Assembly (NCBI GenBank): GCA_963575745.1
Contig: CAUYUJ010019912.1
Span: forward strand, 77,253 to 141,252
DNA length: 64,000 nt
Direction of reading: 5' to 3'
DNA from: Prorocentrum cordatum
Taxonomy: Eukaryota; Sar; Dinophyceae; Prorocentrales; Prorocentraceae
The number at the start of each line of letters is the position of its first letter. The stretch's first letter is position 1. Below are positions 53,740 to 64,000 of the stretch, piece by piece. A program made the position numbers and the translations under genes. Below the pieces are notes generated by a model. The model saw only the letters and a program-made list of their open reading frames with translations. It did not search any database and had not been told where the DNA came from.

Positions 53740-54450
53740 CGGGCTCCCTTCCCCAGAGCCCCCAGGCGCGCTGGAGATGCATCGGAATCGGGCCCCCATA
53801 GAGGCTCGATCCAGTGCGCCTCGGCCGTGCGGTGCCCCTTCCAAGAGAGTCGCAGACGCGCTGGGTATGGATATGAGTATTGCCCGCAGGGAGGCCAAAT
53901 TCTGACCCAGCCCTGTTCCGAAATCCAGCTCGATCCGGCTGAATCCCGCTGAGTCCGTCGAAATCCCGCAGAATGTTGCTTCATCCGGCTTAGGCCCGCT
54001 GAATCCGCAGTCTGCTCGTCATTTTTTGTGTTGACCCCGTCGGGCCAACCCGTGCCCCCCCGCACCCGAGCCTTACGTCTCCCCGATGCGAGCACCGCTT
54101 TTGGCCTCAGGACATCCTCGTGCCCCGCGTTCGTGCTCGTGCTCTCCGCTGCCTCTCTCATTCTTCCGGCGAAGACCTCCCAGCAGTTGCCTCCTAGCAG
54201 ACCGCCCCCTTTCTCTGCTCCCGTCCGCCGAGCCTCTCGGGGCGTGCCCGCTCCCGTTCTCTGCTCCCGTCCGCCCATGCCGGGATCTCTGCCGCGGGCA
54301 TGCCACCGGAGAGGAGGCGGCGCCGGAGGCGAGCCTCTCTTCTGGGATCCGCCCCGGAGGCATCGCAGCACCTCGCTCTTCTCTCGGGGAAGGGTAAGTC
54401 TCGAGTGCGCTGGCACTTGGGTTTACTGGCGCTTTCTGACGTTCGCGGAT
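53740..54450. other. Low-copy repeats incl. IR-L empty site
   Basis: 53740-53900 duplicates 43550-43720. 53905-54005 is a degenerate GATCCGGCTGAATCCCGCTG repeat shared with 32005-32070. 54015-54100 is repeat K copy 2. 54171-54197 is the unduplicated target of IR-L. No gene recognised. Confidence 0.65.
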
Positions 54451-54454
54451 TGGA

Positions 54455-54605
54455 TCTTGACGGTCTAGTTTTCGTGGGATGTCTGCAGCGGGGGGTCGCG
54501 TCAAATTTCAGACTGGGTCTTGTCATTTTCATGATGGCCTCGTCAGGGCAACCCGAGTCCCCCGAACCCGTCTTACGTCTCCCCATTTTCGTCGCTCAGG
54601 TGGGG
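54455..54605 (+). repeat. Low-copy repeat K, copy 3
   Basis: Matches 47035-47170 closely. Confidence 0.8.
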
Positions 54606-55005
54606 ACCTTCTTGCTGTGGTCGGTGACGTGCCGCTTCGGCGTCTCCGGGTTCACCTTCTGGAGGGTCTCGGCCCAGTGCTGGCTGGTGGACGAGGATCG
54701 AGCAGTGGCGAAGCGTCCTGGCTTGCCTGCAGGCCCACCAGAGCATGTTCGCCGAGACTGTTTCATTTTAGCACATCTTCTCAGGAAGGCAATTATCGGG
54801 TTAGGAGGATGGTTCTGGGAGAGATGAGGATATCATTACCCGTAGGCGGTCGAAGGTATCGTGCATTGCATCCGGATGCTATTGCTCATACTCTTCACCC
54901 TCCCAACCTCTTCTTCCCAATGCGATACTTGTTCCCCTCCGCTTCACACCTCGGGTCTACGTTCTAAGAACAGCGAGTTTGCTCTCAGAGCATTGTTGGG
55001 CTCTG
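54606..55005. other. No gene recognised
   Basis: Mixed-composition sequence; short frames only. Confidence 0.4.
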
Positions 55006-55009
55006 AGAA

Positions 55010-55225
55010 TATAGGCGTCCTAGATGGGGTCGGAGTAGATGGGGTCGGAGGATCGCGCCGCATCGCCGATGCATCGCCGATGCGGCTCGATGTGCAGCCC
55101 GACTTGCTTCACGTCGACGTCGCCGATGCATCGCCGACGTCGACGATGTGGCGCCAGTGCATCGCCGATGCATCGCCGATGCGGCGCGATCCTCCGACCC
55201 CACCTGCTCTGACCCATTCCTGGGA
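55010..55225. mobile_element. IR-C element, copy 4
   Basis: Left AGATGGGGTCGGAGGATCGC, right mirror GCGATCCTCCGACCCCACCT; GCATCGCCGATGCATCGCCG core. Best preserved copy of the family. Confidence 0.85.
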
Positions 55226-55444
55226 GGTTTCCAGAGAGAACATGTCGTGGCAGAGGCCTGCAGGGATGCTGGGGCGGTCGGTGTCTAGATACTGGAGATT
55301 AGCGCTCTTTCTTATTTCTGCCGATTGGTGTGCATCTCAGCCGCACCCCATCTACAGCTCGATTTAAGTTAAGAAAACCGACAGTACCTGCCAAGATGAC
55401 ACTCAACACCCGATCCCCCCTGAGTGCTTTTCGACAGTCATATC

Positions 55445-55530
55445 CACCTGGGAGGAGGGGAGGAGGAGGGGAGGAGGGAGGCGGGAGGAGGGGAGGAGGG
55501 GGAGGAGGGGGGGGGGGCGAGGAAGACGGG
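55445..55530 (+). repeat. GGAGG polypurine tract
   Basis: GGAGGAGGGGAGGAGGGAGG-type purine run. Confidence 0.9.
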
Positions 55531-55727
55531 AGGAGGGAGGAGGGAGGGCCGTTTTGGCAGCCACGGTTTTGGCAGCCCTCGCCCAGCTGTCCGATCCAAG
55601 CAGGACGCGGGCGGCCGCGCGGAGCGCCGGGAGGGCCGGATCCTCTCCTCCCTGTCCGCGGTCCCGCGGGGGGCGGGGCGCGCGGAGGCCCAGGAGGGTG
55701 GGAGGCGGCGACAGGGGGCGGATGGCC

Positions 55728-56212
55728 TCGAGTCGGACACGTCCCTGTACAGGAGGAGAGCTCGCAAGTGGGCAAGGCATACTATGGGGGCGACTGTTCT
55801 ATTATTTCTCATCGTTTTTGATGTTTTGACCATGTGGGAAACTCACACGTAGGCAAAGCATAATATGGGGGCGACTTTTCTATGATTTCTCATCGTTTTT
55901 GATGTTTTGACCATGTGGGAAACTCACACGTAGGCAAAGCACAATATGGGGGGCGAATGTTATATTATGTCTCATCGTTTTTGATGTTTGGACCATGTGG
56001 AAATCTCACACGTAGGCAAAGCATAATATGGGGGCGAATGTTTTATTAGTTTTAATCATCTTTGATGCTTTGACCATGTGGGAAACTCACGAGTAGGCAA
56101 AGCACAATATGGGCCCGAATTTTCTATTATTATGTCTCATCATTTTTGGATGCTTTGACCATGTGCCATTGTTCTGCCAAAGTCCGCCTGTGGGAGGACA
56201 TGCCCGACCTAA
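55728..56212. mobile_element. IR-A element expanded by 73-bp tandem repeats
   Basis: Ends GAGTCGGACACGTCCCTGTA and GGACATGCCCGACCTAA. Between them ~5 copies of a ~73-bp unit (GTAGGCAAAGCATAATATGG ... TTTTTGATGTTTTGACCATG) fill 55770-56165. Confidence 0.85.
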
Positions 56213-56230
56213 CGATAGGGGCGAATAGCC

Positions 56231-56988
56231 TTCAGTCGGGCATGTCCCTGTACAGGAGGAAAACTCACAAATAGGTAAAGCATAATATGGGGCGAATTTT
56301 CGTTTATTCAATCGCGTCGCTCATCCCGCCGGCCCATATTGCGCACCGCGGTCGACTGGCTGAGAGGTCGTCGGCAGTGCGGAGCTGCAGGGGGCGGCGG
56401 CTTTTTTTTCTGAGGCGTTGTGTTCGGCATGTTTGTGTTGAAGCGGCCCCCGTGGAACAGCTTCGTGTCGATTCGCGGCGATCCTCCAGGAGTGTATTTG
56501 TCATCACCAAGAATGAGCTGAACTGGCCCTGCAGCGATCTTTGGGGCCTCTTGGGGGTATTTTTGGGGCCTCTTGGAGGCCTCTGGGGGGCCTCTTGGGA
56601 GCCTCTTGGGGTTCCTTGGCGGCGTTTTGTGGGCCCCTGCAGCCTCTTGGGGGGCTCTTGGGGACCTCTTGGGTCAGGAGGGGGGGTTGTCGATTGCGCC
56701 CCTCCCCTCGGAGGCCACGATCCTCGTGAGGGGTGTCGAAATTGCCCGGTCTGGCATCTCTGATCCGAGTGTCTTAGGGGTGTCCCGGGGGTCTCCCGGG
56801 GGACTTTTCGTCCGAGGACCCCCAGGGGTGGCCCCGCGCGCGCGAACTAGAATATTGTTAACCAGTTACTGGAGATCTTAGCACGCCCTTGGCCCGTTGG
56901 GCCGGCGAATTTCTAATCATTTTTGATGTTGTGACCATGTTTCATTGTTCTGCCAAAATCCGCCTGTGGGAGGACATGCCCGACCTAA
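56231..56988. mobile_element. IR-A element split by a nested element, 18-bp direct repeats
   Basis: Left part 56231-56299 (TTCAGTCGGGCATGTCCCTG) and right part 56905-56988 (TTTTTGATGTTGTGACCATG ... GACATGCCCGACCTAA) are one IR-A copy of the type at 55728. Perfect 18-bp direct repeats CGATAGGGGCGAATAGCC at 56213-56230 and 56989-57006 abut it. Confidence 0.85.
56300..56904 (+). mobile_element. Decamer-carrying element nested in IR-A
   Basis: Starts TTATTCAATCGCGTCGCTCA (as at 12034 and 29156), contains a CTTGGGGGCCTC array (56530-56680), and ends CTTAGCACGCCC ... TTGGGCCGGC (as at 12800). Flanks GCGAATTT at 56292-56299 and 56905-56912 may be an 8-bp duplication, but GCGAATTT also follows the copy ending at 12800, so the right one could be element-borne. 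Confidence 0.8.
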
Positions 56989-57115
56989 CGATAGGGGCGA
57001 ATAGCCCAAAGGAGCCGATTCCATGTATCCAGGGGCGCCGATGGTCCATGTCCTCGGGGAGGCTCCTGGGCGAATGCGCGAGATGCCCGACCCTTGGCTA
57101 TTCGCCCCAGTGGTC
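56989..57115. mobile_element. Possible small inverted-repeat element
   Basis: GGGGCGAATAGCCCAAAGG and CCTTGGCTATTCGCCCC are inverted ~95 bp apart. Too little to define a family. Confidence 0.4.
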
Positions 57116-57244
57116 GCCTCCGAGAGGGGGTGACGAGAGCGATGACGGTAGCGATCACAGCGATCCCAGGGATCGCGACGATCGTTGTCGTTGTCGCTGT
57201 CGCTGCGAACCGTTGCCGTTGTCATCGGTTCGTCGTTGTTTTTG

Positions 57245-57345
57245 TTTGTCGTCGCGGGTGTTGTTGTTGTTGTTGTTGTTGTTGTTGCTGCTGCTGCTGC
57301 TGCTGCTGTTGTTGCGGTTGCTGTTGCTGCTGCTGCTGCTGCTGC

Positions 57346-57376
<31 letters not shown>

Positions 57377-57378
57377 GG

Positions 57379-57433
<55 letters not shown>

Positions 57434-57471
57434 GGTGTTGTTGTTGTTGTTGTTGTTGGTGTTGGTGTTGG

Positions 57472-57520
<49 letters not shown>

Positions 57521-57530
57521 GAACATTATT
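57245..57530 (+). repeat. (TTG)n / (CTG)n microsatellite
   Basis: ~280 bp of TTG with CTG and GTG interruptions; a second, TCG/TTG-rich tract lies at 59095-59260. Confidence 0.97.
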
Positions 57531-59060
57531 ACTTCTAAAGAATAATTATTGTTGGGACCCCTGGTGCACGGCCCCCCCGCCGCGCCTAGGCCGCAGCCAC
57601 ATTTTCATCATTTTCGTGAGGAAGTCTCAGGCAAAACGGGTTGGTCCGGATCCGGTTGTTTTGTTCCCCCCGCTTTCCCTTGCAAAAAATAAGCTAAAGT
57701 GGACATTTCTTGTTCTAACATAACCAAATTTCAAGAATCCCCTTGCAAAAAATAAGGTAAAGTGGACATTCGCGCGCGCAAGACGAAATCCTTCCAAAAC
57801 CTTAGTGTTCGTAGCGATTTTAACATAAAAACATCAAAAAACCAATGGTTTTTTAAAAAAATGTCAAAATTTCATCCCGCGCGCTCTTGCGGATTCGTAG
57901 GAAGCCCAACACTTTTTAAACATTTCTGTCAAACGGGCTTTTGCGAGCAACTTTTTCGAACTTCTGCAACAACGGTTGCGCACCTGCCAGGGCCATCATC
58001 CCTGTCAAATAATACCATGCGGGACACATTCGTTTTTTCTTCGCGCGCGCACGCCGTCGTCGTCGGCCGCGGGGCCCTGAATAGTAGCCACGGTCGTCCG
58101 CATGCCACGAAGTGAAGTGTCCGAACGTCATAGGGCGGGAAGCTGGGTGTGGGTGGTGGCGAAGAGTCGTTTGGAAATTTGGTAGAGCTTGAACCGGCCC
58201 CCCCACAAAGTGGGGGTATTGCCCGCCTCCTATGAAAACCCTGGCACTGGTGAGAACGGAGTGTCCCCACGTGCTAGTAATTGTTGTTGTTGTTGTTGAA
58301 CATTATTAATTCTAAAGAATAATTATTGTTGGGCCCCCTGGTGCACGCCCCCCCCCCCGCGCCTAGGCCGCAGCCACATTTTCATAATTTTCGTGAGGAA
58401 GTCTCAGGTAAAACGATGTCATCCAGATCCGGTTGTTTTGTTGACGCCCGCTTTCCCTGTCAAAAAACACTATAAAATGACATGTCTTGTTCTAACATAA
58501 CCAAACTTCAAGAATCCTTTGCAAAAAATGACACGAAGTGCACACTCGCGCGCGCAAGATGAAATCCTTCCAAAACCTTAGTTTTCGTAGCGATTTTAAC
58601 ATAAAAACATGAAAAACCCAATGGTTTTTCAAAAAAAAAGTTTCAAAAATTCATCTTGCGCGCTCTTGCGGATTTCTGAGGAAACCCAATATTTTTTCAA
58701 CATTTCTGTCAAACGGGCTCTTGCGAGCAACTTTTTCACGTGCTTCGAACTTCTGCAACAACGGTTGCGCGCATGGCAGGGCCATCATCCCTGTCAAATA
58801 ATACCATATGGGACACATTCGTTTTTTCTTCGCGCGCGCACGCCGTCGTCGTCGGCCGCGGGGCCCTGAATAGTAGCCACGGTCGTCCGCATGCCACGAA
58901 GTGAAGTGTCCGAACGTCATAGGGCGGGAAGCTGGGTGTGGGTGGTGGCGAAGAGTCGTTTGGAAATTTGGTAGAGCTTGAACCGGCCCCCCCACAAAGT
59001 GGGGGTATTGCCCGCCTCCTATGAAAACCCTGGCACTGGTGAGAACGGAGTGTCCCCCGT
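57519..59060 (+). repeat. ~770-bp tandem duplication between TTG tracts
   Basis: 57519-58273 and ~58297-59057 are about 90% alike (both start TTGAACATTATTA.TTCTAAA and end CACTGGTGAGAACGGAGTGT). Each contains GTCAAACGGGCT.TTGCGAG, CCGCATGCCACGAAGTGAAG and a CGCGCGCGCACGCCGTCG block. Short frames on both strands are shared but show no domain. A local duplication of CTTGCAAAAAATAAG occurs only in the first copy. Confidence 0.9.
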
Positions 59061-59095
59061 CTTAAAAAAATTGTTTTTGGGGGAGGGGGGAGGGG

Positions 59096-59169
<74 letters not shown>

Positions 59170-59202
59170 TGTCGTTGTTGTTGTTGCTGGTGTTGTTGTT
59201 GT

Positions 59203-59234
<32 letters not shown>

Positions 59235-59264
59235 TTGTTGTTGTTGTTGTTGCTGTCGTTCTCG

Positions 59265-59880
59265 GGGTCGGGCCCCTCGCCCCCCCCCCACCTCACCTCC
59301 ACCCGCTCCCTTCTGCCCTCCCCCCGCTTCCTCCCTCCATCCCCCCGTCTTCGGTGTGGCAGCTCGTGGGGGCCTTATGCGTGCCCTCAGAATCCTGTCC
59401 CCGCGGAGCGTGCGCGAGCACCTGGCAATCGATGAGACAGCGCTGATTTAGCACCGGTTAGCGTCGACGCAGCGCCGAGCAGCGTCGTTTAGCAGCGAGG
59501 CGAACGAAAGCTACCACGGCGTGGAAAGGCACAGCTGGGCCCCCAGACCCCATCTGTCCGATGCACTTGTTCCAGCAGAATTGGCCCGAGAGTGCCCTGG
59601 GGCCTGGAACGAGACAAAATCGCCACTCTGTGAAGAATGCAACGCCCAGATCTCAGGGTTCCCTCCTCCCGCTCCCTTCTAGCCCTCCTCTTCCTCCCTC
59701 CATTTCCATTCCGCCTCCACGCCTCGCCTCCGCGCCACCACCTCCCCTCCCAAGCGGATCCCCTCCCCGCTGCCTCCCTACCCTGGCTTCCGCAGCACCT
59801 GTCCTGGACGGGGCCATAATCGCTCCCCTTGGATCTGGGGTGGTTGGGCACGTGCAGTCGGAACGGGTAGGGGGGGGCTC
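59265..59880. other. No gene recognised
   Basis: Pyrimidine-rich plus-strand DNA with a short AGCGTCG repeat (59430-59500). The minus-strand pseudogene downstream may begin to lose its frame here. Confidence 0.4.
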
Positions 59881-60341
59881 TAGGAAAACCGTGAGCAGAG
59901 AACCCGCAGCCATACCCACACGACGCCCGGAATCTTCAAACTTGCCACCCCCAGCCTCTTTGTGGTGCGCTGGGATGTTCGGGACAGGGTGTTCCATCGT
60001 AGGGCGCAGACCCCCGTCGCAAAAAGTGCACATCATCGTAGGTCCCGAGAACTTCACGAGACCACGCGCGGCCAGTTCCTCCTTGGTTCCCACGGGCACG
60101 GCCGCGAGGTTGTCGACCGTGGTCTCGATGGCGTCGTCCGCTTCTATGAGCACTTCGCCAGCGTACTGGCCGCACGGGACCACGTTGATTTTAGTCGCCC
60201 TCGAGTCCAAGCGGAAGCGAGATCTCTGGCCAGCTTGACGGACGCCAAGGGTTTCCTCAGTATTACCTCGAGGTCACCCCTCGTAACAGGATTCTCCATG
60301 CGCCCCCTCGGCTTGCAGGGCGTCGCAAGCCCAGTGACGCA
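59880..60341 (-). pseudogene. Unrecognised protein gene exon, frameshifted
   Basis: On the minus strand a CCCGCAG acceptor-like site (~60342) opens a frame reading MENPVTRGDLEVILRKPLAS, then VKLARDLASAW. Near 60213 the frame shifts by one base and continues ATKINVVPCGQYAGEVLIEA, then DDAIETTVDNLAAVPVGT, KEELAARGLVKFSGPTMMCT and FCDGG. Codons are GC-rich at third positions, as in the real genes of this window, and composition is balanced. One missing G would rejoin SAW to DSRATK. A C-x2-C pair (CTFC) is the only motif. The part beyond ~59940 becomes low complexity. I do not recognise the family. Confidence 0.5.
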
Positions 60342-60584
60342 CTGCGGGAATCAAACACGACACGTGAATAGAAACGAAGGCCACGCATCTGCCCTTCCGC
60401 TATACAGCTTCACACCGTTCTCGATTTTCACATGCAGGTAGCTGTGGCGAACGGCGTCGCCTCCCAAATTTAAAAGTCCCGCGTGCCTCCTTCCTCCAGC
60501 GCGTTGCCCTAGCATGGAACCTCGAGGCGCCGCTACCAGGCGAGCCTGTCAATTCGCGTTGCGTCGACATGCCTGGCGCATTGA

Positions 60585-60780
60585 TCGAAGAAGAAAGAAC
60601 GGCATCAACATAATCTTTTGGCGCTCCGCGCAGATATCCTGGATCCGCGCTGGGCCCCCCCCCCCGGCGGCGCCTCCCGCGCCGCCCCTGGCGCGCGCCG
60701 CACGCCATCCAGCGCAGATGCAATCAATCTGCGCGGAGCGCTAACAGTGTATGTTTCTTATTGTTTTCTTCTCCGAATTG
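60585..60780. mobile_element. IR-B element, copy 4
   Basis: GAAGAAGAAAGAACGGCATC, TTGGCGCTCCGCGCAGATAT on the left; TCTGCGCGGAGCGCTAACAG, ATTGTTTTCTTC on the right; GGCGGCGCC core. Confidence 0.85.
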
Positions 60781-61030
60781 ACCCGCGCACGATCAGCACC
60801 CGGATGCCACGCGAAAGCCTGGACCTCGTCAGCCCCTCCCCGCGCGCTCCTTGCTGCGCCCGCAGGGGGGAGAGACCTCCCGCTTCCGCGCGCCGCCCCG
60901 CGAAGTCGAATTTCCCCCGAGCGGTAGTGTCTGTCTGTGAGGGTTCATCGGCCCGGAAGCAGGAGCGGTCGGGCCGGGCCTCGGTTGCATCGAGCTTGAG
61001 GTTTGAGTCTTGTCCAGCACCCCTCGTGAT

Positions 61031-61400
61031 TACTTCGGGGGTACTAAAGTTTTTGACCATAAGATGAGAATTGCCTCGCTGGTCACGCGTGCCGCGGCGG
61101 ACCGATCAGGATGCAAAGGTGCCTTGATGCGGATTCGCGAGCCTTTGTGGGCCCTCTGGGACGGCCAACCAGTGAACCGAGAGCGACCGCATTAGAGAAG
61201 GATGCCCAGGGTCTCACAACATCAATGCAACAAGGAATACAATGAAACATCGCGTTGGCATGATAAGGACAGGGTCGATGGGGATGATGACACGGACGAT
61301 CAAACGTGACCCAAGCAGAGTGGTTTACTGTGAATGGGTTCAAGTCGGAGTGTTTTCCGGCCCTATTTTAAATGGGACGGAGTAATTATCACCCTGTTTT
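61031..61400. mobile_element. IR-T copy 2, truncated by the assembly gap
   Basis: 370 bp identical to 6101-6470 apart from one base (CCAAGCAGAG here, CCAAGCGGAG at 6370). The right third is lost in the N gap. Confidence 0.9.
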
Positions 61401-61500
61401 NNNNNNNNNNNNNNNNNNNNNNNNNNNNNNNNNNNNNNNNNNNNNNNNNNNNNNNNNNNNNNNNNNNNNNNNNNNNNNNNNNNNNNNNNNNNNNNNNNNN
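61401..61500. other. Assembly gap (100 N)
   Basis: Exactly 100 N, a conventional placeholder for unknown length. It falls where the other IR-T copy enters an AT-rich tract, and the sequence after it is an unrelated (GAA)n array. Confidence 0.99.
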
Positions 61501-61650
61501 AAGAAGAAGAAGAAGAAGAAGAAGAAGAAGAAGAAGAAGAAGAAGAAGAAGAAGAAGAAGAAGAAGAAGAAGAAGAAGAAGAAGAAGAAGAAGAAGAAGA
61601 AGAAGAAGAGGAGGAGGAGGAGGAGAAGGAGGAGGAGGAGGAGGGGAGGA
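61501..61650 (+). repeat. (GAA)n then (GAG)n microsatellite
   Basis: ~35 perfect GAA units grade into GAG; probably longer than shown, because the gap abuts it. Confidence 0.97.
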
Positions 61651-62007
61651 CGAGCATCCAGAAGGTGTGGGAGCACGGGGGGCGGTCTAAACAGAGCCTC
61701 GCCGTCGAGGGCCGAAGGAGTTGCCATCGCCTCCCCGTCGGCAGGGCGGCGGAAGGGCGGCCTCCCGGAAGCCGGCGGAAGGGCGGCGGAAGGGCGGCGG
61801 GGCGGCGAGGGGGCTGCCCTTATAGAGCCGTCCTCCTGCTGGTGGGCGCGTAGGGGCGGGGCTGGGGCACGAAGATGCCCACCTGCCTTTGCTCGCTCTT
61901 CGTCGGGCTTCCGGTTCAGCATAGTGCCTGTACCAGCGCCGTTCGCACGGTAGGTTAGAGCCCCCCTCACGAGACCTCCTGCGCCGAAGGATCATTGGGG
62001 GTAGTAC

Positions 62008-62009
<2 letters not shown>

Positions 62010-62054
<45 letters not shown>
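62010..62054 (+). repeat. (TG)n microsatellite
   Basis: ~22 TG units. Confidence 0.97.
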
Positions 62055-62055
<1 letters not shown>

Positions 62056-62126
62056 AAGGGCGGCGGAAGTAGAAGGCGCGGGCTCAAGAGATGAGAGCGT
62101 TTTTGGGCTCAGGCCCCCCCGAATCT

Positions 62127-62330
62127 TATGATGTTACAACCTACCTTAGCCTTGATCACCAGAAAGAATTTCGAGCACCGGAAAAGTACCCAACAACTCG
62201 AGGGTTTTCACGTGTCGGGCTCTGGGAGAGACACTGTTTCGACACTGTTTCAACACTCTTTCGTCACTTTTCCAGGTGCTCGAAATTATTTTTGGGATGT
62301 GGTCCTTAAGTACGATGGGAGCAACATAGC
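62127..62330. mobile_element. IR-G element, copy 2
   Basis: TATGATGTTACAACCTACCT ... ATGGGAGCAACATA with inner arms AATTTCGAGCACCGGAAAAG / TTTTCCAGGTGCTCGAAATT. Confidence 0.85.
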
Positions 62331-62359
62331 CCGAGTCGGCCATGTGGGGAGTCTTGGGG

Positions 62360-62560
62360 CTGGTATTTCTTCGTGGAGCGCCAACAGTTTAGGTTTATGC
62401 CGTTTTTTCTTCTCGTGTCCATCGTGCTTGTTGGATGTTCTTGTGCATCCTGGGGAGGGTACCCTTGGAAGTTCTGTGTGTGTGTGTGTGTGTGTTTTGG
62501 CCGACGGAGGGTCTTATGTTCTGGGAGGTGCTTCTGGCTGAGGTCCCGCTGTAGCAGGCA
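62360..62560 (+). repeat. IR-B end fused to the IR-F empty-site paralogue
   Basis: 62365-62415 (GGAGCGCCAACAGTTTAGGT, TTATGCCGTTTTTTCTTC) is a right IR-B end. 62425-62545 (GCTTGTTGGATG, GGGGAGGGTACCC, GGAGGGTCTTATGTTCTGG) parallels 25485-25785 without the IR-F insertion, and carries a (TG)n instead. Confidence 0.7.
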
Positions 62561-62599
62561 CATCAGGTGATACATCGGCTTGCCAGGCGGCACGCTCGC

Positions 62600-63655
62600 T
62601 CACCCTTCAGGTCGCGGCTCAGCGCGTGTGCTTGCGCCTATCGCAGGTCGGCTCGTGTTGTGCTCCCAGTCTGCACGGCGACCTTCTGATTCGCACAGCG
62701 GTCCAGGCCTAGTCGGGTGAAGCTTTGTGGTCGCCTTCCCTCCTTCCCCACCCCAGAAAATACATTGGCCTGCCAGCGGGTGCCCCGCAGAAGCTTCTTG
62801 TCGCCCGATGGCCCACAGAAGCGCTAGAATATTTTGGGACCCCCAGAGATCATCGACAAGCGTGCCCCCAGATTTCTTCGAGCGAGAACTCCTATCGCAT
62901 ATGTCTGCAGTGCGCCCCTCGACAACGCAAGAGCAACACTACCTTCCACCATCACCAGCGATGATCCTACTGGTGGCCAGGCGCGGGCGTGCCTCGGATT
63001 TCCTGCGTGCGGCTGCTCCGCCTCAGCTGCGCACCACGGCGCTGTCCGCGGCAGTGGCGCTGTCCATGGCAGCGCGCGAATCGATGCCCAGCGGTGTGTG
63101 GTGCCTGATCCGCGCGATCTTTGCTTGCATCTCCATGGCTGGCTGCGCTGGCAACCTCACCACCTCTTCCATAAAAAAAAACTCCCCGAGTCGGCGTCTC
63201 TCGCTGCCGCTGCACGGCGACCTGTCCTAAGGCGGCGACCGTCACTCCCTGCCCGCGTGTGCCTGCGCCGCTCCTCCCCAGGCTGCAGGAGCAGAGCAAC
63301 ACCCTTGAGCAGGACCCACCTGCGTCCGCCCTGCTGGCGCGGTCGCCGCACTCCGCACGGCCCATCTGGGGGCCACTTTGCCGAGCTCCGCTCTTGGCGC
63401 CCCGGCGCACACTCGGCCTCCGCGTGTGCTCTCTTGGCTCCGCTCTCCTCCCGCCCCGCTTGCTCCTCGCTTCTTGGCCGCTGGGCCCTGGCGCAATCTT
63501 GAGGGCCAGGTGCCCAGAGTTCCAGCGCCTGCCGCCGCAGGACCGCTGCCGCGGCTGGCGTGCTCGTCCCAAGCTGCGCCCTTACGGGGCCCCGAGCTCT
63601 CTCGGGGACCCGCGCGCGCCGCCTCCGCGCTCCGGTCTGCCCCGCCCCAGGAGGT
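62600..63655. other. Stretch without a recognisable gene
   Basis: Mixed composition; frames on both strands are Ala/Arg/Pro/Ser-rich, with no domain that I can name. Confidence 0.5.
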
Positions 63656-63665
63656 CCTGCCAGTC

Positions 63666-63831
63666 TTAAGCCGGGCCTGTCCCCCTACAGGGGGCTTTCG
63701 ACGAAAAATAAAACAATCCCTTAAAAATATACCAAAAAGGTTATATGTTTAAAGTATGTTTTGATTATTTTTGGGGTATTTTTCATTTTTCGTTGAAAAT
63801 CCTCCTGTAGGGGGACAGGCCCGACTTAATG
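63666..63831. mobile_element. IR-A element with 8-bp duplication
   Basis: Ends TTAAGCCGGGCCTGTCCCCC, TACAGGGGGCTTTCGACG and their mirror CTCCTGTAGGGGGACAGGCC, CGACTTAA; interior A/T-rich. Perfect flanks TGCCAGTC at 63658-63665 and 63832-63839. Confidence 0.92.
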
Positions 63832-64000
63832 CCAGTCCTCTCCTGCCGGCACGCTCCATGTCGCCTCGATCGCGGAGTGGGGCTTCGCGGCACGTGCAGC
63901 TGCGGGTGCCTCCCGACTCCGGCTGGTCGGTGGGCCTGTCGTCGCGCGTCTGGCCCCCTCGGCCGCGTGAGCGAAGCAGGAAGAAGCGGGGTCGGCTGCG

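Noticed and set aside
61083-61343. 86-codon minus-strand frame identical in both IR-T copies
   Set aside because: Identity simply reflects recent duplication of the element; no transposase-like motif.

Overview
This window is from a GC-rich, repeat-saturated eukaryotic nuclear genome, most consistent with a core dinoflagellate. Three signs point that way: a 22-nt relict of the dinoflagellate spliced leader (21/22 match) at 36816; coding exons whose best joins need GA or GC splice donors; and TTTAGGG-type telomere-like motifs. The genus cannot be fixed from sequence alone. Most long open frames here are artefacts of stop-poor simple repeats.

Layout. 1-12.8 kb is a degenerate array built on a ~10-12 nt motif (CTTGGRGGCC-like), organised into ~350-1500 bp higher-order units. 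It contains an 825-bp tandem duplication, a TA-flanked inverted-repeat transposon (6.1 kb) and a ~1.2 kb foldback element (9.7-10.9 kb). From 14.8 to 26.3 kb five short plus-strand exons of a dynein heavy chain (N-terminal tail region) can be read in order. They are separated by 1.9-4.4 kb introns full of microsatellites and small inverted-repeat elements. 26.4-36.8 kb is repeats and short elements.

36816-43385 is a complete insertion of a non-LTR retrotransposon (LINE). It starts at the spliced-leader relict, carries ORF1 (zinc ribbon and coiled coil) and ORF2 (APE-type endonuclease, reverse transcriptase, degenerate RNase H), ends in A8, and is bounded by 14-bp target-site duplications. Its ORFs carry stops and frameshifts, so this copy is dead.

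43.4-64 kb is dense in short non-autonomous elements. The one substantial host gene there is a partial MFS/GPH-type sugar:cation symporter ORF (50433-51596) with an inverted-repeat element embedded in frame and a second copy supplying its stop codon. A frameshifted unknown gene lies on the minus strand at ~59.88-60.34 kb, and a 100-N assembly gap at 61401-61500.

At least ten families of short inverted-repeat elements (named here IR-A, B, C, F, G, H, I, J, L, T) recur. Several have clean 8-bp target duplications. Others, unusually, are flanked by perfect direct repeats of 18-28 bp, two of them supported by paralogous empty sites inside this same window.
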